Position numbers and translations under genes: made by a program. From a virus, in IMG/VR virus record IMGVR_UViG_3300031784_000057, positions 1 through 45,942 of that record: DNA of 45,942 bases; one strand, written 5' to 3'. Within the stretch, counting starts at the first letter, position 1. Each line of letters starts with the position of its first letter. This document shows positions 1 through 8,543 of this stretch, in pieces. The notes under the pieces are model-generated. The model was given only the letters and a program-made list of their open reading frames with translations, had not been told where the DNA came from and made no database searches.

Positions 1-564
1 AGCACCTGCTGCATCAACTACGTGACCGTTAGCCTTTGACTTCTTAACTACACCATCAAATGCCTTGTAAAGCTGGTCTGATGAAAGTGCTGTGTCTCCG
101 TTAAGAACCACATCTTCAATATCATTACCTGCCTGTGTTGCCATCAAACGTGCAATGTGATCTTCAAGATCTGCACCTTCAATGTTGTCTTCTAGGGACT
201 CTGTTGAGAGTTCCCAATCAAGACGGAGCTTCTTAGTTGTTAGAGAAATCTTTGAGAATGTTACTCCTGAATTTGCGCTATTTGCATCGTCACCTTCAGT
301 AGCAATCTTCATCAGCTTCTCACCAACTGACATACGATCAATCTCAGTAGTATCTGCTCTCATGCGAACTGTACGGGCGACCTTACCAATTACGGTAGCG
401 TCGAACATATAGTCCAGGAATCTTGCAGATTGTTCTGGGTTTAGAAGACCGCCGTTTCCGTTTTCGGATGCACGATGTACGCCAGTTCCGCCAGTTGCGG
501 AAGCGAATGTACCTGTAGCAGTTGTACCTGCTGCAATGGTCTTTTCTAATGTTTCGTTGCTCAT
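1..564 (-). CDS. Major capsid protein, HK97-like fold (C-terminus outside window)
   Basis: These are the first 188 codons of a gene that continues beyond base 1. The start at 564 follows an AAGGTAGGTG-type ribosome-binding site. The N-terminus is a flexible Thr/Gly/Ala stretch. It is followed by LLNPEQSARFLDYMFDATV and then by segments rich in beta strand, including KKLRLDWELSTESLED and a helix with GNDIEDVVLNGD. This layout is typical of actinophage and PBSX-like HK97-fold capsid subunits that assemble into the icosahedral head. The gene lies directly after the protease/scaffold gene and the portal, the usual head-gene order. The family is inferred from motif style and context; the C-terminal part was not seen. 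Confidence 0.85.
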   Translation of the reverse strand, partial: MSNETLEKTIAAGTTATGTFASATGGTGVHRASENGNGGLLNPEQSARFLDYMFDATVIGKVARTVRMRADTTEIDRMSVGEKLMKIATEGDDANSANSGVTFSKISLTTKKLRLDWELSTESLEDNIEGADLEDHIARLMATQAGNDIEDVVLNGDTALSSDQLYKAFDGVVKKSKANGHVVDAAGA

Positions 565-587
565 TTATTTTTCACCTACCTTTTTTA

Positions 588-1895
588 TTATCGAATTAAG
601 TCTGATACGGAACCGAGGAAAGAACCGTTCCACTTTGATTTTTGTATTGCTACTTCCTGTGACCCGCCGAGGTCATAGGACTTCTTAATTGCAGTCTCAG
701 ATTCGACTGCATCAATGCGCTTTTCTACGCCATTAAACGCATTTGTAATATCTGCCACGGCCTTTGATAGGGCGGCAGTCTGTTCTGTTAACTCGTTAGC
801 TTTGTCCTCAAAAGACTTTGTAAGAGCTGCTACTGTTTCTTTAACTACAGCAACATCTTCTGCATTTGTCTTTGTTGTCTTGCTAAGAGTTTCTGCGAAA
901 AACTCCTTAAGTTCGCCAAGCATCTTTGCAAAATCAGGTTCATCAACCTCAACTTCTGATACGTCGGCTGCTTTTTCCAGAGTTTCGGCAGGAGCGTCTA
1001 CAGTTGCTTCTGCTGGTGCTGCCTCTGCAGCTGGTGCTTCTGCGACTGGTGTTTCTTCTACTGCTGCAACAGTCTCTTCAACTGCTGGAGCTTCTTCGTG
1101 ATGTGACACTTCATTACCTCCTTCTGCGTTTGCCTGTTTTGCAATTGTTGTATCAGGCAACGTCAATCTTGACTTCTTAAATGAAGCAAGAATCTTATCT
1201 ATTTCTTTTGCTTTATTAACATCGTTTGATTCAACCCAACCGATTAATTCTGCATCCTTACCACTTACTGGTGAAACAAAAGAAGATTCTGTTGACATAA
1301 AAACAGAATCGCTTTCTTCACAATAAAAAATATTCTCTAACTTTGTTTCTGCTGCAATACCTTTAAACATAAGCTGACCATTCATTTTCTGAATAGATAA
1401 GATGTTGCATAGTTCATTTGCAGGAGAATCAACAACAGACAGCTCAATCAAAGCATAGTCTTTAATGAATCTTACTGTTTGTCCTGTTGCCTTATTAACT
1501 TCGTTTTCTTGTTCAATAATTTTTCCGCCAATTGAAAAACCAGCAAGAGTTCCATCAAGAATCTTTTCCCAAGTATCTTGTGCACCCTTTGAAATGTAAG
1601 CATCAACATAAACTCCGTTATGGAATTCACCTGTTCTAGCGTTATAGAATGTTTCTGGCTTGAATGAAACCATCTTGCCTACAGCATTTGATCCATGCAT
1701 TTCACGAATGTTTCCACGGAAGTTTTCAAATGCTTTTAATGAAGCTTCTGCTGTTACTAAATCGCCTGTCTGATCAATGTTATCTAAGGTTGCAAAACCT
1801 GAAACTGTTCTCTTTTCACGATTGACTTTAGTAAAAGGAACGGATAAACTAATGGCGTCGCCATTAGAAGACCAGTAAGATTTTTCAATATTCAT
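588..1895 (-). CDS. XkdF-like prohead serine protease fused to a scaffold-like tail
   Basis: 435 residues. Residues 1-190 match the XkdF-like phage protease pattern: a beta-rich start, then REMHGSNAVGKMVSF and GTLAGFSIGG. H67 and S121 are the likely catalytic His and Ser. Residues about 265-310 are an Ala/Glu/Pro/Val-rich linker. Residues about 320-415 look like a coiled coil, as in a scaffold delta domain. The role would be to scaffold capsid assembly and then cleave head proteins and itself. It sits between portal and capsid genes. No good Shine-Dalgarno sequence precedes the ATG. A separate scaffold gene is not seen, so the fusion probably supplies both activities. Confidence 0.85.
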   Translation of the reverse strand: MNIEKSYWSSNGDAISLSVPFTKVNREKRTVSGFATLDNIDQTGDLVTAEASLKAFENFRGNIREMHGSNAVGKMVSFKPETFYNARTGEFHNGVYVDAYISKGAQDTWEKILDGTLAGFSIGGKIIEQENEVNKATGQTVRFIKDYALIELSVVDSPANELCNILSIQKMNGQLMFKGIAAETKLENIFYCEESDSVFMSTESSFVSPVSGKDAELIGWVESNDVNKAKEIDKILASFKKSRLTLPDTTIAKQANAEGGNEVSHHEEAPAVEETVAAVEETPVAEAPAAEAAPAEATVDAPAETLEKAADVSEVEVDEPDFAKMLGELKEFFAETLSKTTKTNAEDVAVVKETVAALTKSFEDKANELTEQTAALSKAVADITNAFNGVEKRIDAVESETAIKKSYDLGGSQEVAIQKSKWNGSFLGSVSDLIR

Positions 1896-1929
1896 ATGCT
1901 TAATTTTATTACGCTATATATCAAAAGGC

Positions 1930-1948
1930 AAATAACTAGTTGCCTAAT
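1930..1948 (-). terminator. Weak hairpin between portal and protease genes
   Basis: On the minus strand, arms AGGCAA and TTGCCT enclose an 8-base loop and are followed by a short T run. It lies just after the portal stop. It may attenuate or process the head-gene transcript. The stem is short, so a strong terminator is unlikely. Confidence 0.35.
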
Positions 1949-1950
1949 AA

Positions 1951-3528
1951 TTATGGAGTTACTCTTCCCTCGCCTTTTGGATTTCTAGCCTCCCCAGAAA
2001 TATCTGGTGAATTTGAAGACCTTTCTTGAGTTCTAGTTCTGGTGTTGCCAGCCTGTGCTCTCTGCTCAGCCGCCTGTTGAGGTTTTAATACAACAACCTC
2101 ATCTCCACCCTCTAAAGGAACCATGCCTTTTCTAATTCTAATCTCGTTAGGGGTAACTACCTGCATTCTTAAATACCTCTCATCAATCTTTGACTGAGTA
2201 TCTTCGTCTGTTAATGTTAGTTCATTTAATTTAATAGCTAGGGCATCTGTCATTTCAGCAACCAATTTATTAATTTTCTTTTCTAAAATATCTTGGGCTG
2301 GTCGGCAAACCTGCTCCTTAAACATCTTATCTGAATCTCTTGCTGAAGCTAAATTAACTCCTTCTGGCAAACCAATTTTACTAATAGGGGTTCTGTGGGC
2401 TAGAAGGATCTCGTCTCTATTCATTTTGCGATAGTTATTGAATGAGGAGTCTTGTGCATCTGCCTCTACTGGCTCCATCTTAAACTCTACCTTTGAGTCT
2501 GGTGAGTCAGCTGGTAGTGGAATATATAGGGACCTATGGTTCTTTCCCTTTAATCCAACCTGGAAAAACTCAAGAAGCTTTCTTTCAGATTCTGCTGATA
2601 GCTTTGCTCCCTTAACAGTTACAATATATCTTGGGACTGCTTTATTTTCAAAATAATCAAGGTTGTACTTACCAGCAAATTCATTTCCAGCCATAGCATT
2701 AATTGCAGCTACAATATCTGGGATTCCATAATAATTGTTTGTTGGCGTGTATTTCTTTATATGAATAATCTCATTTGGTCTATCTTCTTGACCTGCGATT
2801 GGATTAGGCATTTCTGTGTCGCCAAAGTTTCTAAAGAATACAGCCTTACCATAAAGTAGTTGAACAAATCCATCACGAAGTCTACGAACACGCATTGTCT
2901 TTGCTGGAATATGTCCGATATATCCAATCTTTCCTGAGGTTGTTCTTCCTACTTCTAGGTACCCGTTTCCAGTGGCTTCAACATCTGTATAAACCTTAAT
3001 AAGTGTTTCAACAAATGTTTCCTCTTCATTACAATTTTCAAGCCATGCATCAAGATCTTGTCTTAATCTATTAAGCTTTCTTCTGGCTCTTTCTAACTGA
3101 GCGTCGCTATTAATCTCATCTAAAGTTTCTTTTGCTTTTCTTGTTTCTACAAAGTCATAACCTAGCCCTACAATATTAGCAACCTTTGCATTGATTGCTG
3201 CGTAGTTATAGGGAGATATTTCATATACCTTTGAAAGATAATCTAAATTAAATGGTGGCTCAATAAGATCAAATAAAGCATAACCAGTAATTGCTTGAGC
3301 TAACAAGTTCTGCTGTGTTTGCGCTCCATCTAATCCCGTAAAACGTTTCTGCAGATCTCTAGTCATTTTTCTTTTAAATGCTGGACTCAGTCCGTGAATC
3401 TTTTTTAAGTCTTCTCCCTGCATCTTAAATTCATCTGTTGTCTTTTCAATTGATACAGATGCAAATCTAGACAGGTCTGATGCTGTTGTTATTTGTACTG
3501 AGTTATCTTCTTCTTCAATAAAGTCCAT
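1951..3528 (-). CDS. Portal protein (PBSX/SPP1-like)
   Basis: 525 residues, a usual length for a portal. Recognisable blocks include LIEPPFNLDYLSKVYEISP followed by NYAAINAKVANIVGLGYDF near residues 90-125. Others are GNGYLEVGRTTSGKIGYIGH, IIHIKKYTPTNNYYGIPDI and LLAHRTPISKIGLPEG. It would form the dodecameric ring at the capsid vertex through which DNA is packaged. The Arg/Ser/Pro-rich C-terminus is probably disordered. Its ATG overlaps the preceding stop as TAATG, so translation is probably coupled. The protease and capsid genes follow. No terminase gene lies upstream, which is unusual. Confidence 0.88.
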   Translation of the reverse strand: MDFIEEEDNSVQITTASDLSRFASVSIEKTTDEFKMQGEDLKKIHGLSPAFKRKMTRDLQKRFTGLDGAQTQQNLLAQAITGYALFDLIEPPFNLDYLSKVYEISPYNYAAINAKVANIVGLGYDFVETRKAKETLDEINSDAQLERARRKLNRLRQDLDAWLENCNEEETFVETLIKVYTDVEATGNGYLEVGRTTSGKIGYIGHIPAKTMRVRRLRDGFVQLLYGKAVFFRNFGDTEMPNPIAGQEDRPNEIIHIKKYTPTNNYYGIPDIVAAINAMAGNEFAGKYNLDYFENKAVPRYIVTVKGAKLSAESERKLLEFFQVGLKGKNHRSLYIPLPADSPDSKVEFKMEPVEADAQDSSFNNYRKMNRDEILLAHRTPISKIGLPEGVNLASARDSDKMFKEQVCRPAQDILEKKINKLVAEMTDALAIKLNELTLTDEDTQSKIDERYLRMQVVTPNEIRIRKGMVPLEGGDEVVVLKPQQAAEQRAQAGNTRTRTQERSSNSPDISGEARNPKGEGRVTP

Positions 3529-3887
3529 TATGGTCTTCCGCCTTTCAAAGCCTTCATCTCATCTTTATAATTTCCAATATCATAAGGATCTGGAACGAGT
3601 CCCCATTCTAGTCTTTGCTTTTGGTGTTCAAATTCTTCGTCATCGATTTTTCTGCGTCCTGAAAGAAATTTAGGCCCGCCTTCATATATACCGTATGAGC
3701 GAACTTCTCTAGCCAAAGCATCGATTCTGGATCTATTGCCTTTTTTTGACGTGATCGAGAGAAAATTCCCATCATCATCTCCAATCCATCGTCCGTCTGG
3801 CATTTCCCACACATATATACCTAATGTGGTTTCCTCAACAACTGACTGACTTAATCTTTTAATGTCCATAGGATTATATTTTACCAT
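3528..3887 (-). CDS. Hypothetical 119-residue protein preceding portal
   Basis: No family recognised. The sequence starts MVKYNPMDIKRLSQSV. It has WEMPDGRWIGDDDGNF, a basic patch (KKGNRSRIDALAREVR), then EFEHQKQRLEWG near the end. It is translationally coupled to the portal through a 1-base TAATG overlap, so a role in head assembly or portal folding is possible but only inferred from position. The ATG lies 8 bases after a TATACT box on the minus strand, so the mRNA may be leaderless. A second Met seven codons in is an alternative start. Confidence 0.75.
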   Translation of the reverse strand: MVKYNPMDIKRLSQSVVEETTLGIYVWEMPDGRWIGDDDGNFLSITSKKGNRSRIDALAREVRSYGIYEGGPKFLSGRRKIDDEEFEHQKQRLEWGLVPDPYDIGNYKDEMKALKGGRP

Positions 3888-3894
3888 TCTTTAT

Positions 3895-3929
3895 AGTATA
3901 TGTCCAGATTTGTCAACGTTTATGACAAA
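3895..3929 (-). promoter_or_regulatory. Promoter with palindromic operator ahead of the head-gene operon
   Basis: A perfect palindrome TTTGTCA-N7-TGACAAA spans 3909-3929. Its inner half contains the minus-strand hexamer TTGACA (3916 to 3911). A TATACT box (3900 to 3895) follows after 10 bp, and an overlapping TATAAA box (3895 to 3890) after 15 bp. It sits between the LamG gene and the gene before the portal, so it could start a separate head-gene transcript. The palindrome overlapping the -35 suggests a repressor or activator site. Confidence 0.5.
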
Positions 3930-5663
3930 TTAGATAGTTTGAATAACAACCCAGTCATTATTGTAATATTGTGGGGCTAATTCTGTCACGGTTATGGCTG
4001 GTTCTTGAATTACAGTGGAAGGCTTGCCAGTATAGCAATTATAGTGTTCTGTAACCAAGGCCTGGGTTAGCTCTTTTGTATAGATTGCTATATTTTTGTA
4101 TAAATTCTCATTTATAGAGCTATTGTTAAATGTAATTGAAGTGTCTATAGTGTTATTAAATACAATAACAATATGGTGTGGCTGCCCATCCACTAGCCAG
4201 GAGCTAATATTAGTTGCGGATGTTCTGTCAACACCGTTTACATATATTTTATTAATATTTAGCTTAGAGATAACTCCAGAACCATTCCAAGAGTATCCTG
4301 TAGAAGTTGCTGAAACTAGACCAAATTGGCCAGTACCATATGGGGTATAAAACATTTCTAGGCTTTTTACATCTGTTTCTGTAGTCAAGGTAAATGGAGA
4401 TACTGATCTAATGCCATTTGAATAGTTTCTTGAAAGAATAGGATAGTCTAAAGACCCTAAAGAATACTCAGAAGAAGAATGGATTCTGTCTCCAAAATTA
4501 TCTGCGTAATAGTCTTTGTTATTATAGAAGCTTACTGCAAAGAATGATAGTCTTGGATTAAATTTAGATACGTCTGTTGTGCCCATAGTAATCTCTACAT
4601 ACACTTTTCCAGAATTGCTGAATGAAGATTTTTTATATTGCGGCAAAGCTTCTCCATTTGTGCAATATTGCCAGTCCACACCATCTGCGCTTGACCTTAC
4701 AGATATACCTAAATCACTTCTCCACTCAATCTTAGAAGAAGACAGCCCTATTTCTGTAGGTATTGTAAATGAGTCTATGTATGTAAATGTTTTTGCAGTT
4801 GATGTGCCATCATTATAAAATGTAATATAAGAATTACTAATATCATAATAAACGTTTGTATCATCAGAAACATCTGACCATAGCCTGTTTTTTGGATAAG
4901 AGTATACAAATTGTGGTCTTATTTTCATATCATTTAAACTAAACAGTGTGCCACCGTCTGGGTATACAATTTGAATTGGGCTTTTTGATATGTTACCCTC
5001 AACATAATGTTTTTTAATTGATTCTTGTGATATCTGGTATCTATATATTGCTGGGGCATCGGCAATAAAGGAATCTTGAGAAAGTGTTGTTGGGCCTATT
5101 GCAAATAAGCTACTAGTGTTTGTAAACTTAAAATCTACCAATGGCTTTGTTCCAACCATAATACCATCAATATACAAAGAAAGAGAGGCTGGAGTATACA
5201 CGCCAACAATATGCATAGCTTTTTTTGAATAAACAATAGGGTAGGCTATTTCATTAGAGCTTGCAGAAACACGAAAAACTATATTGTTATTTTCCCAATA
5301 TAGTCCTATAAAATTTGAAGAGTCTGCGAGCAGCGGTACCGAGGATGTGCTAGATATGTAGTTTGAAGAAACCCATACTTCTAAAGAAAATGAGTTGTCT
5401 GAGGTATCTTTATTTGCTAAAGCTGAATTTACTGTGGATGCGTAATAGTTTTTGTTTACTGGCAGTGTTATATAAGATGTTGAAGTTATTTTATTTCCAG
5501 AAGATCCTCCTGGTACGATTGGAAGCATATTCCCTAATATGCCTCCAACGTATGCTCCATTATTATTACAACCAGATTTATCATATGCAATTGTGCCAGA
5601 GGTCTCGTCAAGCATCCAAAAGCCTATTGGATTATCTTTAATAACCTTTAGCTGATATGACAT
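3930..5663 (-). CDS. LamG/concanavalin-like virion adhesin
   Basis: 577 residues. The N-terminus (YQLKVIKDNPIGFWMLDETS then YDKSGCNNNGAYVGG) and the later SLEVWVSS, MHIVGVYTP and LYIDGIMVGTKPL are the usual signature of a LamG/jelly-roll carbohydrate-binding domain (about residues 5-215). A second, weaker copy lies near the C-terminus, with HHIVIVFNN and IAIYTKELTQALVTEHY (about 400-555). The middle is beta-rich. Such proteins are common as tail-fibre or head-decoration adhesins that bind surface glycans. It lies 3 bp after the 2-oxoglutarate oxygenase cluster and before the head genes. Binding specificity cannot be read from the sequence. Confidence 0.7.
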   Translation of the reverse strand: MSYQLKVIKDNPIGFWMLDETSGTIAYDKSGCNNNGAYVGGILGNMLPIVPGGSSGNKITSTSYITLPVNKNYYASTVNSALANKDTSDNSFSLEVWVSSNYISSTSSVPLLADSSNFIGLYWENNNIVFRVSASSNEIAYPIVYSKKAMHIVGVYTPASLSLYIDGIMVGTKPLVDFKFTNTSSLFAIGPTTLSQDSFIADAPAIYRYQISQESIKKHYVEGNISKSPIQIVYPDGGTLFSLNDMKIRPQFVYSYPKNRLWSDVSDDTNVYYDISNSYITFYNDGTSTAKTFTYIDSFTIPTEIGLSSSKIEWRSDLGISVRSSADGVDWQYCTNGEALPQYKKSSFSNSGKVYVEITMGTTDVSKFNPRLSFFAVSFYNNKDYYADNFGDRIHSSSEYSLGSLDYPILSRNYSNGIRSVSPFTLTTETDVKSLEMFYTPYGTGQFGLVSATSTGYSWNGSGVISKLNINKIYVNGVDRTSATNISSWLVDGQPHHIVIVFNNTIDTSITFNNSSINENLYKNIAIYTKELTQALVTEHYNCYTGKPSTVIQEPAITVTELAPQYYNNDWVVIQTI

Positions 5664-5666
5664 TTA

Positions 5667-6326
5667 CTATCCGTTAGCGTACCAGAACATAGGAATCATA
5701 ATTTTTTTACCTTGTCCTACTTCTTTTGATTCATGAATATAGTCTGATGTTGATGGGAAGAATAGGATACTTCCAGCTTCTGGCTTAATTCCTAAATCGT
5801 ATTCTGGGAAAATAATTTCTCCGCCTTCGTAATCATCGTTTACATAAACTACAGCAGAAAGCATAGTCTCATTGTCTGAGTCAGGATACATATCAAAATG
5901 AGCTCCCATTCCTACTCCAGTATTATACTTTTTAATAAAAAACGAGTCTTTTAAATATCCAATATTAACGGTGTCTGTATTAGCACAGTAATCTCTTGCT
6001 AAACTATCTAGGGCTTCCTTTAAAGACACAGCAATTGCTTTTGACTTAGAGTCATATTCAGAATATTCGTGTAGAACTTCTGTAAGGCCTGCTGGAGGAT
6101 TAAAGTTTCCTCTTCTAGACTCTCCAAAAATATCAGTCTCATCGTCACTAGATCTCCATGTTTCCCACGGACCAACCCACGAAGATTTAACACTATACTG
6201 CTCTTGGTATACGTCTAAGTCTTGAACTAACCCCTTTAATCCTGGGAGAGCATTCTTGTAATAAAGAATCTTATCTGCATATTTAATAAGACTGCTATCT
6301 GAATCTCTTTGTACTTCATCAACCAT
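5667..6326 (-). CDS. 2-oxoglutarate/Fe(II) oxygenase, prolyl-4-hydroxylase-like (copy 5)
   Basis: 219 residues. The C-terminal double-stranded beta helix carries the iron triad: H143 and D145 in GAHFDMYPDS, and H198 in DYIHESKEVG. K208 (KKIMIPMFW) is the expected 2-oxoglutarate carboxylate binder. The core YVNDDYEGGEIIFPEYDLGI is typical of the P4Hc group. The predicted reaction is hydroxylation of a prolyl or other peptidyl residue with O2 and 2-oxoglutarate. The start overlaps the preceding stop as TAATG. It is the last member, in transcription order, of a five-oxygenase array behind the FFxPP-repeat protein. Substrate is inference. Confidence 0.88.
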   Translation of the reverse strand: MVDEVQRDSDSSLIKYADKILYYKNALPGLKGLVQDLDVYQEQYSVKSSWVGPWETWRSSDDETDIFGESRRGNFNPPAGLTEVLHEYSEYDSKSKAIAVSLKEALDSLARDYCANTDTVNIGYLKDSFFIKKYNTGVGMGAHFDMYPDSDNETMLSAVVYVNDDYEGGEIIFPEYDLGIKPEAGSILFFPSTSDYIHESKEVGQGKKIMIPMFWYANG

Positions 6327-7075
6327 TATTCTTCTCCTTTTCCAATATAAATTGGAGCATTTCCAGATTCTTTATCCTTTGCCCATTGCTTATATTGCTG
6401 ATCTTGTTCTTTTCTAGTTCCAGCTAATTCTTCTGCCCAACGCTGTCTTTGCTCGTCTGTGTAAACATTTGCTGCGTCGTCCCAAAATGAACCTACTGTA
6501 TATCTTGTTTTATCTTTTACCATCGTAACTTCGTGTTCATTTCCAAACCCTCCTGCAAAGATAGCTATTAGTCCAACTTTAGGCTGAATAGAAATCTCGA
6601 AGTCTCTATAATTTAAAAGACCTCCTCCGAAGTCATCGTTTAAATACATAAACGCTGCGTATCTACTTCTTTCAAAAGCTGTGTAGTTTCCTTCATGATC
6701 TGTGTTATCTGAATGGAATTCAGCAAATGCTCCTGGAATCCACTTTTGTGCGTGATAGCTAATTTCATTCCACTTAATACCAAAAAGCTCTTCTCCAGCT
6801 TTTTTAATTCTTGATTTTAATCTTGGGAAATAATCTTCTGGCAAACCAAATTGTTCTAGGGCTTTATCTGAATCCCAAAACCCCATTGCAAAAGAATCAT
6901 AAAAAGAAATTTGATTCCATTCAAGTCTACCTGCTTCTGAAAGGTACTCTAGATATGCAATAATTTTTGTTGCTTCATCTGGAGTAATAAAATTTTCAAT
7001 AGTAAAGCAGTCGTCTTTCCAAACTTTAAGTCCAGGATACTTTACTTTTAAAGATTCTAAATTACCAACTGACAT
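6326..7075 (-). CDS. 2-oxoglutarate/Fe(II) oxygenase, prolyl-4-hydroxylase-like (copy 4)
   Basis: 249 residues from the ATG at 7075. A longer frame begins with GTG at 7087, but the AAAGGG ribosome-binding site abuts that GTG and is better spaced for the ATG. The iron ligands are H121 and D123 (FHSDNTD) and H181 (NEHEVTM), with R191 (TRYTVGSFW) for 2-oxoglutarate. FMYLNDDFGGGLLNYRDFEI is the P4Hc core. It overlaps the upstream oxygenase gene by 14 bp. It is one of five divergent paralogues, so each copy may have its own substrate or register. Confidence 0.87.
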   Translation of the reverse strand: MSVGNLESLKVKYPGLKVWKDDCFTIENFITPDEATKIIAYLEYLSEAGRLEWNQISFYDSFAMGFWDSDKALEQFGLPEDYFPRLKSRIKKAGEELFGIKWNEISYHAQKWIPGAFAEFHSDNTDHEGNYTAFERSRYAAFMYLNDDFGGGLLNYRDFEISIQPKVGLIAIFAGGFGNEHEVTMVKDKTRYTVGSFWDDAANVYTDEQRQRWAEELAGTRKEQDQQYKQWAKDKESGNAPIYIGKGEE

Positions 7076-7793
7076 GTTTTCTTTCACCCTTTAACTCTTT
7101 AATTGTCCAAAACCAAGGAGAAGTATATCTTGTACCAGATAGAACTTTATCTACACCATGAATATAGTACTTGTCTCCAGGGAAAAAATATACAGCTTTT
7201 CTTTTTGGTTTAAATGCTATCTGCTGTCTAGGGAAGTGTAACTCTCCTCCAGTATAGTCATCATTTAAATAAAATATTGTTCCTAGGTCATACCAAGGAA
7301 AATCATTTTCGGTTCCAGCATCTGGCCCCTCGTGTAGTTCTTTGTCAGCATGAGGGAACTGAAATGTGCCAACTGGCCATCTAACAATTGCTGGCTTGGT
7401 TGGTTCAGCATCAACTTGAAAGAACTCATCAATATATGGCTTAAACCTATTAATAATATTAGTAAGCATTTCTACAACTTTTGGGTCTGCCTTCATAAGA
7501 GTATTTAAAGTTGCAACTCTATTTTCCCATGGTCTATGATCATAGATGACTGTTCCATTTTCATTGTAGTGTGATTCTGTGACATCCCAAATTTTGTTTT
7601 CTCTAGCAAAATTTTCTAGGTAGTCACACTCTTCATCTGTTAGGAAATTTTCAATTTCACCAATCATAGACTTGTCTTCACCAAACCATCCAGAAGGCGT
7701 AATAGACTTTCTGGCTGTTCTAACATTCTTTCCATCCTCAAGTGCATCATAGTTTAATACGATGTCTGGATCTAAAGCGCTTTCAAATGCCAT
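7062..7793 (-). CDS. 2-oxoglutarate/Fe(II) oxygenase, prolyl-4-hydroxylase-like (copy 3)
   Basis: 243 residues. The iron triad is H148/D150 (FPHADKE) and H212 (YYIHGVDKV); R222 (TRYTSPWFW) should bind 2-oxoglutarate. IFYLNDDYTGGELHFPRQQI is the conserved core. The N-terminal half is helical with EIENFLTDEECDYLENF, a common start of P4H-like domains. It belongs to the same tightly packed array and lies between a DUF6065-like gene and two further oxygenases. Confidence 0.88.
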   Translation of the reverse strand: MAFESALDPDIVLNYDALEDGKNVRTARKSITPSGWFGEDKSMIGEIENFLTDEECDYLENFARENKIWDVTESHYNENGTVIYDHRPWENRVATLNTLMKADPKVVEMLTNIINRFKPYIDEFFQVDAEPTKPAIVRWPVGTFQFPHADKELHEGPDAGTENDFPWYDLGTIFYLNDDYTGGELHFPRQQIAFKPKRKAVYFFPGDKYYIHGVDKVLSGTRYTSPWFWTIKELKGERKHVSW

Positions 7794-7802
7794 TTTTATC
7801 TC

Positions 7803-8543
7803 CTATTCATAATTCTTTTTAACCCACGTTTTTCTTTTGTAAATCCCGCCAAACTTAACTCTATACTTTTCAACGACATTAGTATGTCTATCATACATTT
7901 GCCCATCAGTATAATGTATCATTTCTGAGCTCCAGTCTTCTCTTTTGATTGGAATTATCTGGGCAAACGGGGTTCCCTTAGGAATTAGTCCAGAAAATCC
8001 TTCTTTTAAGAAGAATGGCATCAATCCTGGCATAGGATATCTATCGCTATCAATTATACCGTTAACCGTTAAAAAAGGTAAATCGTATCTATTTAACGGG
8101 CTTACAACTAAAGCACTATATCCTTCTGGCAACTCAATACCCCAATTTGGCCACCAATGAAAATGCTTTTGGCTATATCCGTGAGGGATTGGAAATGTTG
8201 GCATGTCGCTTCTTGCCTGGCAAAACTCTTTATATTTTTGATCAATAACTACATGCGGTTCATTTTCATACTGAACAAACATTAAATCTGCTGGGGTTCT
8301 TAGAACATAGCCTGTAGAAAATATGTCTAAAAGTGCTGGGCATGCCTTAAAACCTAAAGACTTTTCTTCTTCATCATCTTTATTGTAAGATGCAATAATA
8401 GGCTCTCCGTCACCATTTAACCAATACAAAGTTGCATCTTTCCACCAATTAGGCATAAAACTTTTAGCTGGGCTAGGGAGGAGATCTTTTTGTTCTGGCT
8501 CGTTACAGTATGGTCTTGCTGATCCGAATTTAATTTTTGGCAT
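7803..8543 (-). CDS. DUF6065-related protein of unknown function
   Basis: 246 residues from the ATG at 8543. The longer frame starts with TTG at 8549, but GAAGG is spaced 9 bases from the ATG. Visible features are FMPNWWKDATLYWLNGDGE, KACPALLDIFSTGYVLRTPADLMF, a His/Trp cluster (KHFHWWPNWG) and GTPFAQIIPIKREDW. The order resembles the neighbouring DUF6065-like protein: an internal FRT/LRTP strand, then a G-x-PF-x-x-IP strand near the C-terminus. The two are probably distant paralogues with a single beta-rich fold. The function is unknown; position inside an oxygenase array suggests a linked role. Confidence 0.6.
   Translation of the reverse strand: MPKIKFGSARPYCNEPEQKDLLPSPAKSFMPNWWKDATLYWLNGDGEPIIASYNKDDEEEKSLGFKACPALLDIFSTGYVLRTPADLMFVQYENEPHVVIDQKYKEFCQARSDMPTFPIPHGYSQKHFHWWPNWGIELPEGYSALVVSPLNRYDLPFLTVNGIIDSDRYPMPGLMPFFLKEGFSGLIPKGTPFAQIIPIKREDWSSEMIHYTDGQMYDRHTNVVEKYRVKFGGIYKRKTWVKKNYE

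Noticed and set aside
926-1180. Leucine-rich plus-strand frame opposite the protease linker
   Set aside because: Arises from the Ala/Glu/Pro-rich codons on the coding minus strand and has no ribosome-binding site.
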